DNA of 17,772 nucleotides from Demequinaceae bacterium (GTDB lineage: Bacteria; Actinomycetota; Actinomycetes; Actinomycetales; Demequinaceae): contig WTKG01000170.1 of the NCBI GenBank assembly GCA_011524475.1, positions 1 through 17,772 of the forward strand. The letters run 5' to 3'. Below are positions 1 through 9,421 of this stretch, one piece after another (the first letter of the stretch is position 1; the number at the start of each line of letters is the position of its first letter). The position numbers and the translations under genes are program-made. The notes below the pieces were generated by a model that was not told the DNA's origin, searched no databases, and saw only the letters and a program-made list of their open reading frames with translations.

Positions 1-509
1 ACCATGGGGTGAGGGGCGGCCAGCATGTTCTCGCCCATAGGAGCCAGCAAATCCTGTTTTTCGTAAATCATTCCCTCACGCGTGGGACCGGCAATTTCAT
101 ATTCATTAGTCATCGTGAGTGCGCGGGTAGGACACGCCTCGATACACAAGCCACAAAAAATGCACCGCAAGTAATTGATTTGGTACACCCGCCCATAACG
201 CTCTCCCGGAGAGTACTGGGCATTGTCCGTGTTGGAGTCCCCTTCGACATAAATAGCGTCAGCAGGGCAGGCCCACGCACACAATTCACAACCAATGCAC
301 TTCTCCAGGCCATCCGGGTGGCGATTCAGTTGGTGCCGACCGTGATAGCGCGGTGCTGCTGGCACTTTCTCGCGCGGGTACTGTTCCGTCTGGGCAGGAC
401 GAAAGAAGTTCCTCAAGGTCACGCCAAAACCAGCCACCGGTTCAAGCGGGCCAGGCGCGGGGAGGTTCGTCACAAATGCCTCGTCTCCACCGCTATGACG
501 ATCAGTCAT
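1..509 (-). CDS. nuoI: NADH-quinone oxidoreductase subunit I (partial, C-terminus off the left edge)
   Basis: Iron-sulfur subunit of the complex I arm that passes electrons from the NADH module to NuoB and quinone. Translating the minus strand from the ATG at 509-507 gives an open frame of 169 codons to the window edge with no stop. It carries two 4Fe-4S motifs of the CxxCxxCxxxCP type: C71, C74, C77 and C81 ([12 protein letters not shown]), and C116, C119, C122 and C126 ([12 protein letters not shown]). These are the expected ligands of clusters N6a and N6b. The motif-free N-terminus of about 60 residues is typical of actinobacterial NuoI. The ATG lies inside the last codons of nuoH (8-base overlap), which fits translational coupling. 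Only the C-terminal tail is missing. I am very sure of the family. Confidence 0.96.
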   Translation of the reverse strand, partial: MTDRHSGGDEAFVTNLPAPGPLEPVAGFGVTLRNFFRPAQTEQYPREKVPAAPRYHGRHQLNRHPDGLEKCIGCELCAWACPADAIYVEGDSNTDNAQYSPGERYGRVYQINYLRCIFCGLCIEACPTRALTMTNEYEIAGPTREGMIYEKQDLLAPMGENMLAAPHPM

Positions 510-1980
510 CACTGCCTGCCTTTCGTGAGAGACGAGAATCTACAGTGGCGCCAGAACGCGGCGACGGCGGCAATTTTTGCCCGGGCAGTGGCGGCACAGG
601 ATAGCCGTCAGCAAACGCATCTATTTCACCCTCAGGGATGGCAGCGGGCTCAACCCGAGGCTTGGTGCGGGCCAGCACCACCAGCACCCCAATCAAAACC
701 ACGGCAAATATTGGCCCCGAGAAGAGCACGAAGGTGTCCACATCCATCCCAAGTTGTTCCACGACTTCGCGAGAAATCGCGAAGAAGGCCACCCACACCA
801 GCCCGAAGGGAATAAGAACTTTCCACCCGAACTTCATGAACTGGTCGTACCGCAACCGGAGCAACGTGCCGCGGACCCACACAAAGATGCCCATGAAGAA
901 CCAGATCTTGAGAATGAGCCACAGCGGCGGGAAGATGCCAGAACTGAGCATCTCGTACCCAGGCCAGCTGGAATGCCATGCGGGAGACCAGCCACCAAAG
1001 AACAGCACTGTGGCCACCGCAGAAACGTTGATCATGTTGACGTATTCAGCCAGGAAGAACCAGGCAAACTTCATCGAGGAATACTCCGTCATGAAGCCCG
1101 CTACTAGTTCACCTTCTGCCTCTGGCAGGTCAAAGGGCAGCCGGTTGGTTTCCCCGATCATAGAGATCACATACAGCACGAAAGCCGGAGCTAGCGGAAT
1201 AAACCACCACATGGCTTCTCGTTGGGAATCAACGGCGTCGCTCATGGACATGGATCCCGCGACCATGAAGACGGTCACAAGGGACAAACCCATCGCGAGT
1301 TCGTATGAGATGACTTGGGCAGTGGAACGAATAGATCCCATCAGGGGATACGTGGAGCCAGATGCCCATCCGCCCAACACAATGCCGTACACCCCAAGAG
1401 CCGTTGCGGCGAGCACAAACAGCACTGCCACCGGGAAGTCGGTCAGTTGCAAGGGAGTAACTTCGCCCACCCAAGGGATCTCCGTAGCCGGCCCAAAGGG
1501 GATGACTGCAAAAACGATGAAGGCACACACAACGGCAATGAAAGGAGCCACCACGTACATGAGTTTGTCTGCGGCACGTACGGTGATGTCCTCTTTAAAG
1601 AGAAGCTTCATCGCATCCGCCACAGACTGAAGAAGGCCGAAGGGTCCGTGCACATTAGGGCCGACTCGCTCCTGGAACCGGGCGATGAGCCGGCGTTCAA
1701 ACCACAACGCAAACAGAACCGACGTAAGCAGGAAGACCAATATCAGCACTGCCTTGATGAGCACCACCCAGATGCTGTCCCCTGCCAGTCCAGCCTGCTG
1801 AACAAGACATTCGTACAACTCCCACTGCTGCGCAGAGGGCGCAATGCCGCCCTGACTGTGCGCCGCTACCGCCTCGAGTGTGGACTGAGCCTGAGCTTCG
1901 GTGGCATCGCAGGCGCGCAATTCATTGGTGGCATACGGGGGAATGTCCCACTGTCCGCGAAGCACTGAAAGAAGATTCAT
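502..1980 (-). CDS. nuoH: NADH-quinone oxidoreductase subunit H
   Basis: Membrane subunit of complex I that forms much of the quinone chamber at the junction with NuoB and NuoD. Family signatures are clear: [16 protein letters not shown] just after the first membrane helix (about residues 70-92), the loop [20 protein letters not shown], and [11 protein letters not shown] near the C-terminus. There are about eight hydrophobic helices, then a hydrophilic tail of about 60 residues, common in actinobacteria. At 492 residues it is long. Besides the tail there is an N-terminal extension of about 65 residues before helix 1, containing C24 and C58, whereas the usual family start is a short stretch before that helix. 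The ATG at 1980 overlaps the nuoG stop as ATGA, which supports this start. nuoI begins 8 bases before its stop. Confidence 0.96.
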   Translation of the reverse strand: MNLLSVLRGQWDIPPYATNELRACDATEAQAQSTLEAVAAHSQGGIAPSAQQWELYECLVQQAGLAGDSIWVVLIKAVLILVFLLTSVLFALWFERRLIARFQERVGPNVHGPFGLLQSVADAMKLLFKEDITVRAADKLMYVVAPFIAVVCAFIVFAVIPFGPATEIPWVGEVTPLQLTDFPVAVLFVLAATALGVYGIVLGGWASGSTYPLMGSIRSTAQVISYELAMGLSLVTVFMVAGSMSMSDAVDSQREAMWWFIPLAPAFVLYVISMIGETNRLPFDLPEAEGELVAGFMTEYSSMKFAWFFLAEYVNMINVSAVATVLFFGGWSPAWHSSWPGYEMLSSGIFPPLWLILKIWFFMGIFVWVRGTLLRLRYDQFMKFGWKVLIPFGLVWVAFFAISREVVEQLGMDVDTFVLFSGPIFAVVLIGVLVVLARTKPRVEPAAIPEGEIDAFADGYPVPPLPGQKLPPSPRSGATVDSRLSRKAGSDD

Positions 1981-4463
1981 GAACGCCGACCACCCTTCAC
2001 CGTCACGACATCTCCCGCGGTCACTCCCAGGGTTGCAGCGGGAGAAGAGCCAGGCGAGTTGGTGGGTAACCAGACCACGTCATCCACCATGTCTTCGGTG
2101 ATGGCGAGCGGCAACGTAATAGACGCGCGAGTAGAACCCTTGACCGTGACCGTTCCGGACACCCCTAGACGTGTGGCAGTTGCAGGGCTCATCCGTGCCA
2201 CTGCGACCCGTGCGGTGCCAGCCAGGTAGGGTTCACCAGCTTGCAAGGAACCGTTGTCAATAAGTTGATGCCATGAGGCCAACACCACCCCACGAGGAGG
2301 CTGAGCAGCAGATACCTCAGGGGCTTCGACACGATGGGTGTCGTCAAGAGGGATCCGAGCGAACTCGTCCATGACGTCTTCGATCGTGGCAGTACCCAGC
2401 GCAACTTCCATGGTGCTAGCAATCATGTCTAGGACCCGGTGATCACTCACCGCACCGGTGGCAAGCGCCGTGGGGAACGAACGTAACCGGCCTTCCCAAT
2501 TCACAAAGGTGCCGGATTTCTCCGCAGGCGGTGCCACCGGGAACACCACATCGGCGTATTCGTGTACATCACTACGCCGCACTTCGAGACTCACCACAAA
2601 AGGCTTGGCAAAAGCCTTCTTGGCACCTGCCGGGAGGTCACTGATCGTGAGACCGCCCACCACCAGAGCCCCGAGTTGGCCGGTTGCAGCAGCAGTAAGA
2701 ATGCGCTCGGCGCTACGGCCACGCTCCGTCGGTAAGGTCTCTACTCCCCACACCGCGGCAAGAGCCGCACGAGTCTCCGCGGAGGACACCTGCATCCCAC
2801 CTGGAAGAACGGATGGCAACGCTCCTACATCAGCAGCGCCACGTTCTCCGGCACGCCGAGGAATCCATGCCAGCCGTGCACCAGTGGACTCTGCCACCTG
2901 TATCGCTGCAGACAAAGCCCCCGGTGCGGTCGCGAGACGTTCCCCAACAATGACGAGGGCGCCAGGAGTTTTCAGTGCAGCGAGAACGTCGCGGGGCAGG
3001 TCCTCCAAGGCAGACGCTTCCGCTGCCGGTGCGCACGGGAGCAAGCGGGCATCCAGTTTTTCTACTCCACGAGAGGCGAAGGGCGCAAGAGTGAACACCT
3101 GTTGGCGATCTCCTGCCTTACGCATGCGCAAGAAGACCACACCGCCCTCGTCCTCGGGCTCGAAGCCCGCAAGGAGAACGGCGGGAGCAGCCTCAAGATC
3201 AGCAAAGGTGACTCCTACGCCTGTTCCTGCTACCTGAGCGGCGAGGAAGTCAAGTTCTTCGTCGCTGCTGGGGCGCGTGCGGACATCTACGTCATTAGTG
3301 CCCAGAACGACACGAGCGAATTTTTGGTAGGCGTATGCGTCTTCCATGGTGATGCGGCCGCCGGGGAGGACCGCTGCACCCTTGACCTTCGCGCCCTTTG
3401 TCTTAGGGCGAATAGCCTTCGTGAGTCCAGCAGCAGCGGCGGCGAGGGCGTCCGGCCACGAGGCTTCATGTAATTCACCGTCGTCTCCACGTACCAGTGG
3501 GCGCTCCAGGCGATCGTCCAGGTGTTGCCATGTAAAGGCAAAGCGATCTTTGTCGGTAATCCACTCTTCATTGACTACCGGATCATTGGCTGCCAATCGT
3601 CTGAGGATGGTGCCCCGACGGTGATCCGTACGGATGGCAGCCCCAGAAGAATCATGTTCTGCAATACCCGGCGAACTCACCAGGTCAAAGGGGCGCGAAC
3701 GGAAGCGATATGCCGCGCTGGTAAGGGCTCCTACCGGACAAATTTGCACTGTATTACCGGAGTAATAGGACGAGAACGCGCGGCCAGCCTCATCTTCCAT
3801 AGCGTGGCCAGCGGGGGCATAACCATCAAAGTCGAGAACATCCGTGTCGAAGGTGCCGATTTGTTGTTGCGCCCCGCGTTCCTGCAAATCAATAAACGCA
3901 TCACCGGCAATCTCTGAACTGAAGCGCGTGCAGCGCTGGCACAGGATGCAACGCTCGCGATCGAGCAATATCTCGGTGCTGAGTTCGAGTGGCTTTTCAA
4001 ACACCCGCTTCACGTCAACAAAGGCGGATTCAGCCTGACCGTGAGACATCGCCTGGTTCTGCAAAGGGCATTCGCCGCCCTTATCGCACACCGGGCAATC
4101 AAGAGGGTGATTGATGAGCAGCAGCTCCATCACGCCTTCTTGTGCACGCTTGGCTACCTCGGAGTGGGTGGCGGTCTTGACCTCCATCCCCGGAGAGACG
4201 ACCATCGTGCACGCTGTCTGAGGTGCGGGGAAGGAACGTAGGTTGCCCTCACGGTCAGGAGCCGCGACCTCTACCAGGCACTGACGACAGGCACCGGCAG
4301 GCTTGAGCGCAGGGTGGTCACAGAAGCGAGGAATGTCCACCCCGATGTCTTCTGCCGCCCGAATGATGAGGGTGCCCTTCGGTACGGATGTCTCAATACC
4401 GTCAATGGTGAGCGTGACGAGGTCGTCTTTCGCAACCGTGGCTTTGTTATCAGTGGCGGTCAT
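1977..4463 (-). CDS. nuoG: NADH-quinone oxidoreductase subunit G (lacks N7 cluster ligands)
   Basis: Largest peripheral subunit of complex I, carrying several Fe-S clusters in the electron path from NADH. The N-terminal 2Fe-2S ferredoxin domain has C48, C59, C62 and C85 (N1b). Next is H119/C123/C126/C132 (HxxxCxxCxxxxxC, N5). Then C172, C175, C178 and C242 (N4). A degenerate molybdopterin-oxidoreductase-like domain fills the rest, 828 residues in all, normal for actinobacteria. The oddity is the region expected to bind the extra 4Fe-4S cluster N7 (Cx2Cx3Cx27C). The scaffold and spacing are kept, but the four positions are A268, D271, A275 and T303. N7 is off the main electron path in known enzymes, so activity need not be lost. 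It overlaps nuoF and nuoH by 4 bases. Confidence 0.97.
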   Translation of the reverse strand: MTATDNKATVAKDDLVTLTIDGIETSVPKGTLIIRAAEDIGVDIPRFCDHPALKPAGACRQCLVEVAAPDREGNLRSFPAPQTACTMVVSPGMEVKTATHSEVAKRAQEGVMELLLINHPLDCPVCDKGGECPLQNQAMSHGQAESAFVDVKRVFEKPLELSTEILLDRERCILCQRCTRFSSEIAGDAFIDLQERGAQQQIGTFDTDVLDFDGYAPAGHAMEDEAGRAFSSYYSGNTVQICPVGALTSAAYRFRSRPFDLVSSPGIAEHDSSGAAIRTDHRRGTILRRLAANDPVVNEEWITDKDRFAFTWQHLDDRLERPLVRGDDGELHEASWPDALAAAAAGLTKAIRPKTKGAKVKGAAVLPGGRITMEDAYAYQKFARVVLGTNDVDVRTRPSSDEELDFLAAQVAGTGVGVTFADLEAAPAVLLAGFEPEDEGGVVFLRMRKAGDRQQVFTLAPFASRGVEKLDARLLPCAPAAEASALEDLPRDVLAALKTPGALVIVGERLATAPGALSAAIQVAESTGARLAWIPRRAGERGAADVGALPSVLPGGMQVSSAETRAALAAVWGVETLPTERGRSAERILTAAATGQLGALVVGGLTISDLPAGAKKAFAKPFVVSLEVRRSDVHEYADVVFPVAPPAEKSGTFVNWEGRLRSFPTALATGAVSDHRVLDMIASTMEVALGTATIEDVMDEFARIPLDDTHRVEAPEVSAAQPPRGVVLASWHQLIDNGSLQAGEPYLAGTARVAVARMSPATATRLGVSGTVTVKGSTRASITLPLAITEDMVDDVVWLPTNSPGSSPAATLGVTAGDVVTVKGGRRS
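3555..3662 (-). other. Degenerate N7 4Fe-4S ligand site within nuoG
   Basis: Codons for NuoG residues 268-303. The local sequence reads AEHDSSGA, then 27 residues, then T in WITDKDR. NuoG proteins that bind N7 have cysteines at spacing 3, 4 and 28, and actinobacterial relatives typically read CEHCASGC with a final Cys in the NCDKGR stretch (family knowledge from memory). Here the intervals are exactly 3, 4 and 28 but none of the four is cysteine. The surrounding RTDHRRG and NDPVVNEEW segments are intact, so this is substitution rather than deletion or frameshift. Confidence 0.8.
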
Positions 4464-5773
4464 ACCTGAGCTCCCTCCTGTTCCGGAAGGTCAAAAAGTA
4501 CGGACGCGTCCCGCTCGTAGGGACACGTACCCAACCGAACATGTTCTTCGTATTCGTCACGGAATAGATCGATTGACGACACAATCGGGGAGGTTGCACC
4601 GTCCCCGAGCGCACAGAACGAGCGCCCTCCAATCGACTCACATACTTCCACGAGGCGATCAATGTCTTCCGTGGTGCCAGTGCCCGCCTCCAGACGCTGA
4701 AGAATCTGAGTCATCCAGAATGTGCCCTCGCGACACGGGGTGCATTTACCGCACGACTCGTGCTTATAAAACTCAGTCCAGCGGGTCACTGCCCGTACCA
4801 CACATGTGGATTCATCAAAGATTTGGAGTGCCCGGGTTCCGAGCATGGAACCAGCAGCGCCCACTGCTTCAAAATCCAGCGGGGTGTCCAGGTGCTCAGC
4901 CGTGAACATAGGAGTAGAGGAACCCCCAGGAGTCCAAAATTTGAGTTGTGAGCCTTCGCGCATTCCCCCCGCGTGCTCCAAGAGTTCCCGCAACGTAATG
5001 CCCAAGGGCGCCTCGTATTGGCCGGGTTGGGCAACATGACCAGACAACGAGTAGATTCCCACACCGGCGGACTTCTCCGTGCCCATAGAGGAGAACCAGT
5101 CCGCTCCGTTGTCCACAATGGCGGGCACCGAAGCGATGGTTTCGACGTTATTGACAATCGTGGGACGTGAATATAGCCCCGCAACAGCCGGGAAGGGTGG
5201 CTTGAGGCGTGGTTGCCCGCGACGACCTTCCAAAGAATCGAGCAGCGCTGTTTCCTCGCCACAAATGTAGGCACCGGCGCCCGCGTGCACGGTGAGTTCA
5301 AGATCCCAGCCGCTGCCATGGATGTCACGGCCTAGGTGGCCCGCAGCATAGGCCTCTTTGACGGCGTTCAAGAGGCGGCGGTAGACGTGCACCACCTCGC
5401 CACGCACGTAGATGAAGGCGTGGCGGGCACCAATCGCGTAGGCACTTATCGCCACACCCTCCACAAGCACATGCGGTGAGGCCATCATGAGTGGAATGTC
5501 TTTACATGTGCCAGGTTCCGACTCGTCGGCGTTCACTACGAGGTAACGGGGGCCGCCATCGTCTTCTGGCAAGAAGCCCCACTTCACACCAGAGGGGAAC
5601 CCCGCGCCTCCCCGACCACGGAGACCAGACTCTTTGACGATTTTTACCAAGTCACCAGGCTCTTTCTTTAATGCCTTGGTGAGTGCGCGATACCCACCAC
5701 CGGAAGTGTAGGTATCAAGGGTCCACGATTGTTCTTCTGCCCACTGACGGGTGAGCATGGGGGTGAGGGTCAT
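4460..5773 (-). CDS. nuoF: NADH-quinone oxidoreductase subunit F
   Basis: NADH-oxidising flavoprotein subunit. It binds NADH and FMN and passes electrons to cluster N3. Visible motifs are the glycine-rich nucleotide/FMN segment GRGGAGFPSGVKW (about residues 53-65), the ADESEPGTCKD segment, CGEETALLDSLEGRRGQPR (about 171-189), and the N3 4Fe-4S ligands C341, C344, C347 (ESCGKCTPCREGT) and C387 (GRSFCALGD). The length of 437 residues is normal. It starts with an ATG overlapping the nuoE stop (ATGA) and ends in the same way with nuoG. With NuoE and NuoG it forms the dehydrogenase tip of the enzyme. Confidence 0.98.
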   Translation of the reverse strand: MTLTPMLTRQWAEEQSWTLDTYTSGGGYRALTKALKKEPGDLVKIVKESGLRGRGGAGFPSGVKWGFLPEDDGGPRYLVVNADESEPGTCKDIPLMMASPHVLVEGVAISAYAIGARHAFIYVRGEVVHVYRRLLNAVKEAYAAGHLGRDIHGSGWDLELTVHAGAGAYICGEETALLDSLEGRRGQPRLKPPFPAVAGLYSRPTIVNNVETIASVPAIVDNGADWFSSMGTEKSAGVGIYSLSGHVAQPGQYEAPLGITLRELLEHAGGMREGSQLKFWTPGGSSTPMFTAEHLDTPLDFEAVGAAGSMLGTRALQIFDESTCVVRAVTRWTEFYKHESCGKCTPCREGTFWMTQILQRLEAGTGTTEDIDRLVEVCESIGGRSFCALGDGATSPIVSSIDLFRDEYEEHVRLGTCPYERDASVLFDLPEQEGAQV

Positions 5774-6438
5774 CGGTCACCACCCTTATCGCTCCGCGCA
5801 GTCGAATCGCCAGCCACGCGTGACACCCCTGCTTGAGATGCCGGCCCCGCGCCCACACCCTCGCCCGCACGGCCGTCTTCAAAACCGGCAAGCACCCGAG
5901 AAATTTTCACAAAAGGCTCAACCTTGTCAGCACCCCGCGTGGGACGCACGTCTTTACCGGCACGCAAGTCATCGACGAGCTGCCTGGCTTTGTCAGGGGT
6001 CATGTTGTCAAAGAATTCCCAGTTGACCATCATGACGGGGGCATAGTCACAGGCCGCATTGCATTCGAGGCGCTCAAGAGAGACTTTGCCGTCAGCCGTG
6101 GTCTGATCGTGGCCAATGCCCAGGTGTTCGCTGACGTCCTCCCAAATGCGATCCCCGCCCATGACGGCGCACAACGTGTTAATGCACACTCCCACCTGAT
6201 ATTCGCCGTGGGGGCGACGCTTGTATTGGGTATAAAAAGTGGCGACTGCACTCACTTCTGCGGGAGTCAGGTCAAGGTGCTCTGCACAAAAAGCGATGCC
6301 GTCCGGGCTCACGTATCCCTCTTCGCTTTGCATCAAATGCAGCATCGGCAACAAGGCGCTGCGCTTATCCGGATAGCGAGAAATAATCGCTTCAGCATCT
6401 TTACCAAGACGTTCAGCAACGTCAGCGGGGAAACTCAT
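5770..6438 (-). CDS. nuoE: NADH-quinone oxidoreductase subunit E
   Basis: Thioredoxin-like 2Fe-2S subunit that partners NuoF in the NADH dehydrogenase module. The cluster N1a ligands are visible as C85 and C90 (CINTLC) plus C126 and C130 (CNAAC), in the expected contexts. The helical N-terminal domain with the SEEGYVSPD and TFYTQY segments is also typical. At 222 residues it is longer than the roughly 165-residue enterobacterial form. The extra length is a C-terminal tail of about 40 residues rich in Gly, Ala, Ser and charged residues, probably disordered. The starts and stops overlap nuoD and nuoF by 4 bases. Confidence 0.97.
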   Translation of the reverse strand: MSFPADVAERLGKDAEAIISRYPDKRSALLPMLHLMQSEEGYVSPDGIAFCAEHLDLTPAEVSAVATFYTQYKRRPHGEYQVGVCINTLCAVMGGDRIWEDVSEHLGIGHDQTTADGKVSLERLECNAACDYAPVMMVNWEFFDNMTPDKARQLVDDLRAGKDVRPTRGADKVEPFVKISRVLAGFEDGRAGEGVGAGPASQAGVSRVAGDSTARSDKGGDR

Positions 6439-7778
6439 CGGTCCACACCGCCTAATACAAAGTCAATGGAAGCGACTGCCACCACTACGTCGGCAACTTG
6501 CCCGCCCTCACAGAGCATGGACAGCGCCTGGAGGTTATTGAAACCAGGGTCGCGGAAATGCGCCCGCCACGGCTTCGTTCCACCATCACTCACCACGTGC
6601 ACGCCGAGGACTCCCTTGGGGTTTTCGACTGTCGCAAAAGCTTGTCCCGCAGGGACGGGGAAACCCTCCGTCACAATCTTGAAGTGATGGATGAGTGCCT
6701 CCATAGAGGTGCCCATAATGTCAGCAATGTGGGCCAACGAGTTTCCCTGACCATCGGTGCCGACAGACAGCTGGCTCGGCCAGGCAATCTTTTTGTCCCC
6801 CACCATCACCGGCTGGCCGGCAGTCTGATCCAGCCGATCCGCGCATTGCTCGATGATTTTCAAAGACTCGTAGCACTCTTCCATGCGCACAATGACCCGG
6901 TCATAAGCATCGGCACCCTGCGCCGTAGGCACCTGGAAGTCATAGGTTTCGTAACCGGAATAAGGCTGGTCTTTGCGCAAATCCTGGGGCAGACCTGCGG
7001 AACGTAGCATCGGGCCCGTGATACCCAGTGCCATGCAGCCAGCAAGATCAAGGCGCGCAACGTCTTTGAGGCGACCAATAAAAATGGGGTTCTTCAGCTG
7101 CAGGTGAGCAAGTTCATCTAGTTTCTCGCGGACGTAGCCGACCATCTCCCGCACAGCTTCGGAGATGTCTTCCGGGGCGTCCTGAGCCACGCCACCGGGG
7201 CGGATGTAGGCATTGTTCGTACGCAAACCAGTGACCTGTTCAATAATCTTGAAGGTCTCTTCACGGGCCAAGAAGGCGGTGGTCATCACGGTGGTGGCAC
7301 CCATCTCATTGCCACCGGTGCCAATAGCCACGAGGTGAGAGCCGATGCGGGTGAGCTCTTGCATCATCACGCGCAACACATTGGCGCGTTCCGGGACATC
7401 GTCCACAATGTCCAACAGTTTTTCGACGCCAAGGCAATACACGGCCTCGTTGAACATGGCTGCGACATAGTCCATGCGCGTCGCAAACGTCACGCCCTGC
7501 GTCCAGGTGCGGTATTCCATGTTCTTTTCAATGCCGGTATGGAGGTAGCCGATCCCCGCCCGGGCCTCCGTGACGGTTTCGCCATCAATTTCCAGCATGA
7601 TGCGCAGCACTCCGTGAGTAGACGGGTGCTGCGGCCCCATGTTCACCACAATGCGTTGGTGCCCCAGCCGCGTAGCCTCGTCTGCGATATCCGACCAATC
7701 GCCGCCATAGGCGTGGAACTCAGGCGCGTCGGTATCCGGCCCCAAGGGGGCGGCAGCAAAAGTGTGAGTGCCCGTCAT
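6435..7778 (-). CDS. nuoD: NADH-quinone oxidoreductase subunit D
   Basis: 49-kDa-type subunit, related to the NiFe-hydrogenase large subunit, that with NuoB and NuoH forms the quinone-reducing site. The signature [13 protein letters not shown] is at about residues 48-60, with HTGIEK at 80-85 and MDY at 102-104. The second His of the HPSTHG loop (H55) and Y104 are 49 residues apart, matching the spacing of the His/Tyr pair that contacts the quinone headgroup in the Thermus enzyme (from memory: His38 and Tyr87). At 447 residues it has normal length, with a short actinobacterial N-terminal extension before the core. It shares ATGA overlaps with nuoC and nuoE. Confidence 0.98.
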   Translation of the reverse strand: MTGTHTFAAAPLGPDTDAPEFHAYGGDWSDIADEATRLGHQRIVVNMGPQHPSTHGVLRIMLEIDGETVTEARAGIGYLHTGIEKNMEYRTWTQGVTFATRMDYVAAMFNEAVYCLGVEKLLDIVDDVPERANVLRVMMQELTRIGSHLVAIGTGGNEMGATTVMTTAFLAREETFKIIEQVTGLRTNNAYIRPGGVAQDAPEDISEAVREMVGYVREKLDELAHLQLKNPIFIGRLKDVARLDLAGCMALGITGPMLRSAGLPQDLRKDQPYSGYETYDFQVPTAQGADAYDRVIVRMEECYESLKIIEQCADRLDQTAGQPVMVGDKKIAWPSQLSVGTDGQGNSLAHIADIMGTSMEALIHHFKIVTEGFPVPAGQAFATVENPKGVLGVHVVSDGGTKPWRAHFRDPGFNNLQALSMLCEGGQVADVVVAVASIDFVLGGVDR

Positions 7779-8464
7779 CGGTATTGCCTCCGAGTGTCGG
7801 GAGAAGGAATGGTCGCACCTTTATACGTCACCGGAATGCCGCCCAAAGGGTAGTCCTTACGTTGCGGGTGCCCACTCCAGTCGTCCGGCATCTGGATACG
7901 GGCAAGCCCTGGGTGGCCGTCAAAGATAATTCCAAAAAAGTCGTAGGCCTCTCGCTCATGCCAATTGTTGGCCGGATAGATAGAGCAGACGGAAGGGATG
8001 TGGGGGTCATCGTCACCACATGCCACCTCAAGCCGCATCTGACGATTGTGAGTAAGCGACAACAATGGGTACACCGCATGAAGCTCGGCCCCGGAGTCTG
8101 CCGGATAGTGGACTCCGCTCACCCCTAAACAGATTTCGAAACGCAAGTCTTGATCATTACGAAGGTGGCGGCACACCTCGACAAGATGATCGCGATTCAC
8201 CCGCAACGTCAGTTCTCCACGATCCACCACTACCGCCTCGATCGCAGCATCTGCCGTGTCCTCCAACAATTCCTGGAGGATCTCCACCACAGAATCAAAC
8301 CAACCGCCGTACGGCTTGGCACTAGGGCCAGGCATCGCGATGGTTTTGGTGAGACCGCCAAAGCCTGACGTGTCACCAGAGCCTGAGAACATTCCCTCCC
8401 GCACATTGATCAGCGTGAGGCTTTCCCGACCCTCGGGTACGGGCGCGATGTCGCTTTCGGTCAC
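7775..8464 (-). CDS. nuoC: NADH-quinone oxidoreductase subunit C
   Basis: 30-kDa-type structural subunit of the connecting module, separate from NuoD here rather than fused as in enterobacteria. The family signature is plain near the C-terminus: [20 protein letters not shown] followed by [18 protein letters not shown]. The start is GTG at 8464-8462, inside a GTGA overlap with the nuoB stop. The 229-residue length and the [20 protein letters not shown] segment before the domain are typical of actinobacteria. It ends overlapping the nuoD start. Confidence 0.97.
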   Translation of the reverse strand: MTESDIAPVPEGRESLTLINVREGMFSGSGDTSGFGGLTKTIAMPGPSAKPYGGWFDSVVEILQELLEDTADAAIEAVVVDRGELTLRVNRDHLVEVCRHLRNDQDLRFEICLGVSGVHYPADSGAELHAVYPLLSLTHNRQMRLEVACGDDDPHIPSVCSIYPANNWHEREAYDFFGIIFDGHPGLARIQMPDDWSGHPQRKDYPLGGIPVTYKGATIPSPDTRRQYR

Positions 8465-9012
8465 CTGAGCAGCCCCTTCATCTGAGAAGTGGGAGTTGCC
8501 TCCAAGGCAGCCTTCTCGGCAGCTGCGGCAATAGCTTTGCGGTTCGCGCCTAGGCCTTCTGACTGAATCTGCTCATGCAGGGTCAACAGCGCATTGAGGA
8601 GCATCTCTGGTCGCGGCGGACAGCCAGGGAGATAAATATCTACCGGCACGACGTGGTCTACGCCTTGGACGATCGCATAGTTATTGAACATGCCTCCCGA
8701 AGAGGCGCATACACCCATGGCAAGCACCCACTTCGGTTCCGCCATCTGGTCATAGACCTGGCGCAGGATGGGTGCCATTTTGTTAGACAGCCGCCCGGCC
8801 ACAATCATGAGATCAGCGTGACGCGGCGAACCACGGAACACTTCCATGCCGAAACGAGAAATGTCGAAGCGAGGGGTTCCGGTAGCCATCATTTCAATGG
8901 AACAACAGGCCAAACCAAAAGTAGCCGGCCACAGTGAACCCTTCCGGGCCCAGCCGAGAAAGTCCTCAACAGTGCCCAGGGCGAAAGGAGGTGCGTTTTC
9001 TTCAAGTCCCAT
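8461..9012 (-). CDS. nuoB: NADH-quinone oxidoreductase subunit B
   Basis: Carries cluster N2, the last Fe-S centre before quinone. The ligand set is visible as the tandem C36-C37 ([10 protein letters not shown]), C102 (GVCASSGG) and C131 (LPGCPPRPE). The conserved [21 protein letters not shown] and [19 protein letters not shown] segments are intact. At 183 residues it is normal length. The ATG at 9012-9010 lies 3 bases after the nuoA stop, and the stop overlaps nuoC by 4 bases. Confidence 0.98.
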   Translation of the reverse strand: MGLEENAPPFALGTVEDFLGWARKGSLWPATFGLACCSIEMMATGTPRFDISRFGMEVFRGSPRHADLMIVAGRLSNKMAPILRQVYDQMAEPKWVLAMGVCASSGGMFNNYAIVQGVDHVVPVDIYLPGCPPRPEMLLNALLTLHEQIQSEGLGANRKAIAAAAEKAALEATPTSQMKGLLR

Positions 9013-9015
9013 ACG

Positions 9016-9375
9016 TCACTCCCAATCAAATCCGCCGCGACGCCATTCGTAAATGAACGGCACCGTAATGAGCACAAGGAACGTCATCGTGGCCACCAGG
9101 CCAAACACCCCAAGCTGGTCATGTGCAACAGCCCAGGGGTACAAAAACACAACCTCGACGTCGAAAATGATGAAGGTCATCGCCACCAGGTAGTACTTAA
9201 TGGGGATGCGACCGCCACCGTCAGCTCCCGGAGTGGGCTGAATTCCAGACTCGTAACGATCCACTTTTGCGGCGTTGTAGCGACGGGGGCCGAGCAGGGA
9301 TGAGGCAACCAAACCTCCTACGCCCAGCACAGCAGCAAGACCAATCATGATGAGTATGGGGATGTAGGGATCCAC
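9016..9375 (-). CDS. nuoA: NADH-quinone oxidoreductase subunit A
   Basis: Small membrane subunit next to the quinone chamber. It has three hydrophobic helices at about residues 5-27, 61-81 and 89-109. The conserved loop YESGIQP (41-47) and the helix motif FDVEVVFLYPW (71-81) identify the family. The 119-residue length is standard. The start is GTG at 9375-9373. A purine-rich ribosome binding site (GAAGGGAG, plus-strand positions 9383-9390) sits 7 bases upstream and supports it. It is the first nuo gene and lies 46 bases after the stop of the reductase gene on the same strand, so it may be co-transcribed with it or start from its own promoter. Confidence 0.97.
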   Translation of the reverse strand: MDPYIPILIMIGLAAVLGVGGLVASSLLGPRRYNAAKVDRYESGIQPTPGADGGGRIPIKYYLVAMTFIIFDVEVVFLYPWAVAHDQLGVFGLVATMTFLVLITVPFIYEWRRGGFDWE

Positions 9376-9421
9376 GGTCCGACTCCCTTCTCCACATACA
9401 TTTCTTGACTCCGATTACTGA
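9376..9421 (-). promoter_or_regulatory. Short gap with nuoA ribosome binding site
   Basis: The 46 bases between the reductase stop and the nuoA GTG. On the minus strand they contain GAAGGGAG at 9390-9383, a good Shine-Dalgarno match 7 bases before the GTG, which supports that start. I see no hairpin terminator and no convincing -35/-10 pair, so read-through from the reductase gene into nuoA is the simplest reading. Confidence 0.5.

Noticed and set aside
9..815. 268-codon plus-strand frame at the left edge
   Set aside because: It is antisense to nuoI, whose minus-strand translation has two complete 4Fe-4S motifs; the plus-strand product has no recognisable features.
638..1630. Long plus-strand open frames opposite nuoH, and similar ones opposite nuoG (2458-3237) and nuoE/nuoD (5833-6687)
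   Set aside because: They lie antisense to clearly recognised complex I genes, have low-complexity or Arg/Ser/Pro-rich translations without motifs, and are expected by chance in codon-biased DNA.
1977..4463. NuoG as a pseudogene or a molybdenum enzyme because of the missing cysteines
   Set aside because: The frame is intact over 828 codons, the other cluster ligands are complete and the operon is otherwise perfect, so loss of one dispensable cluster is the better reading.
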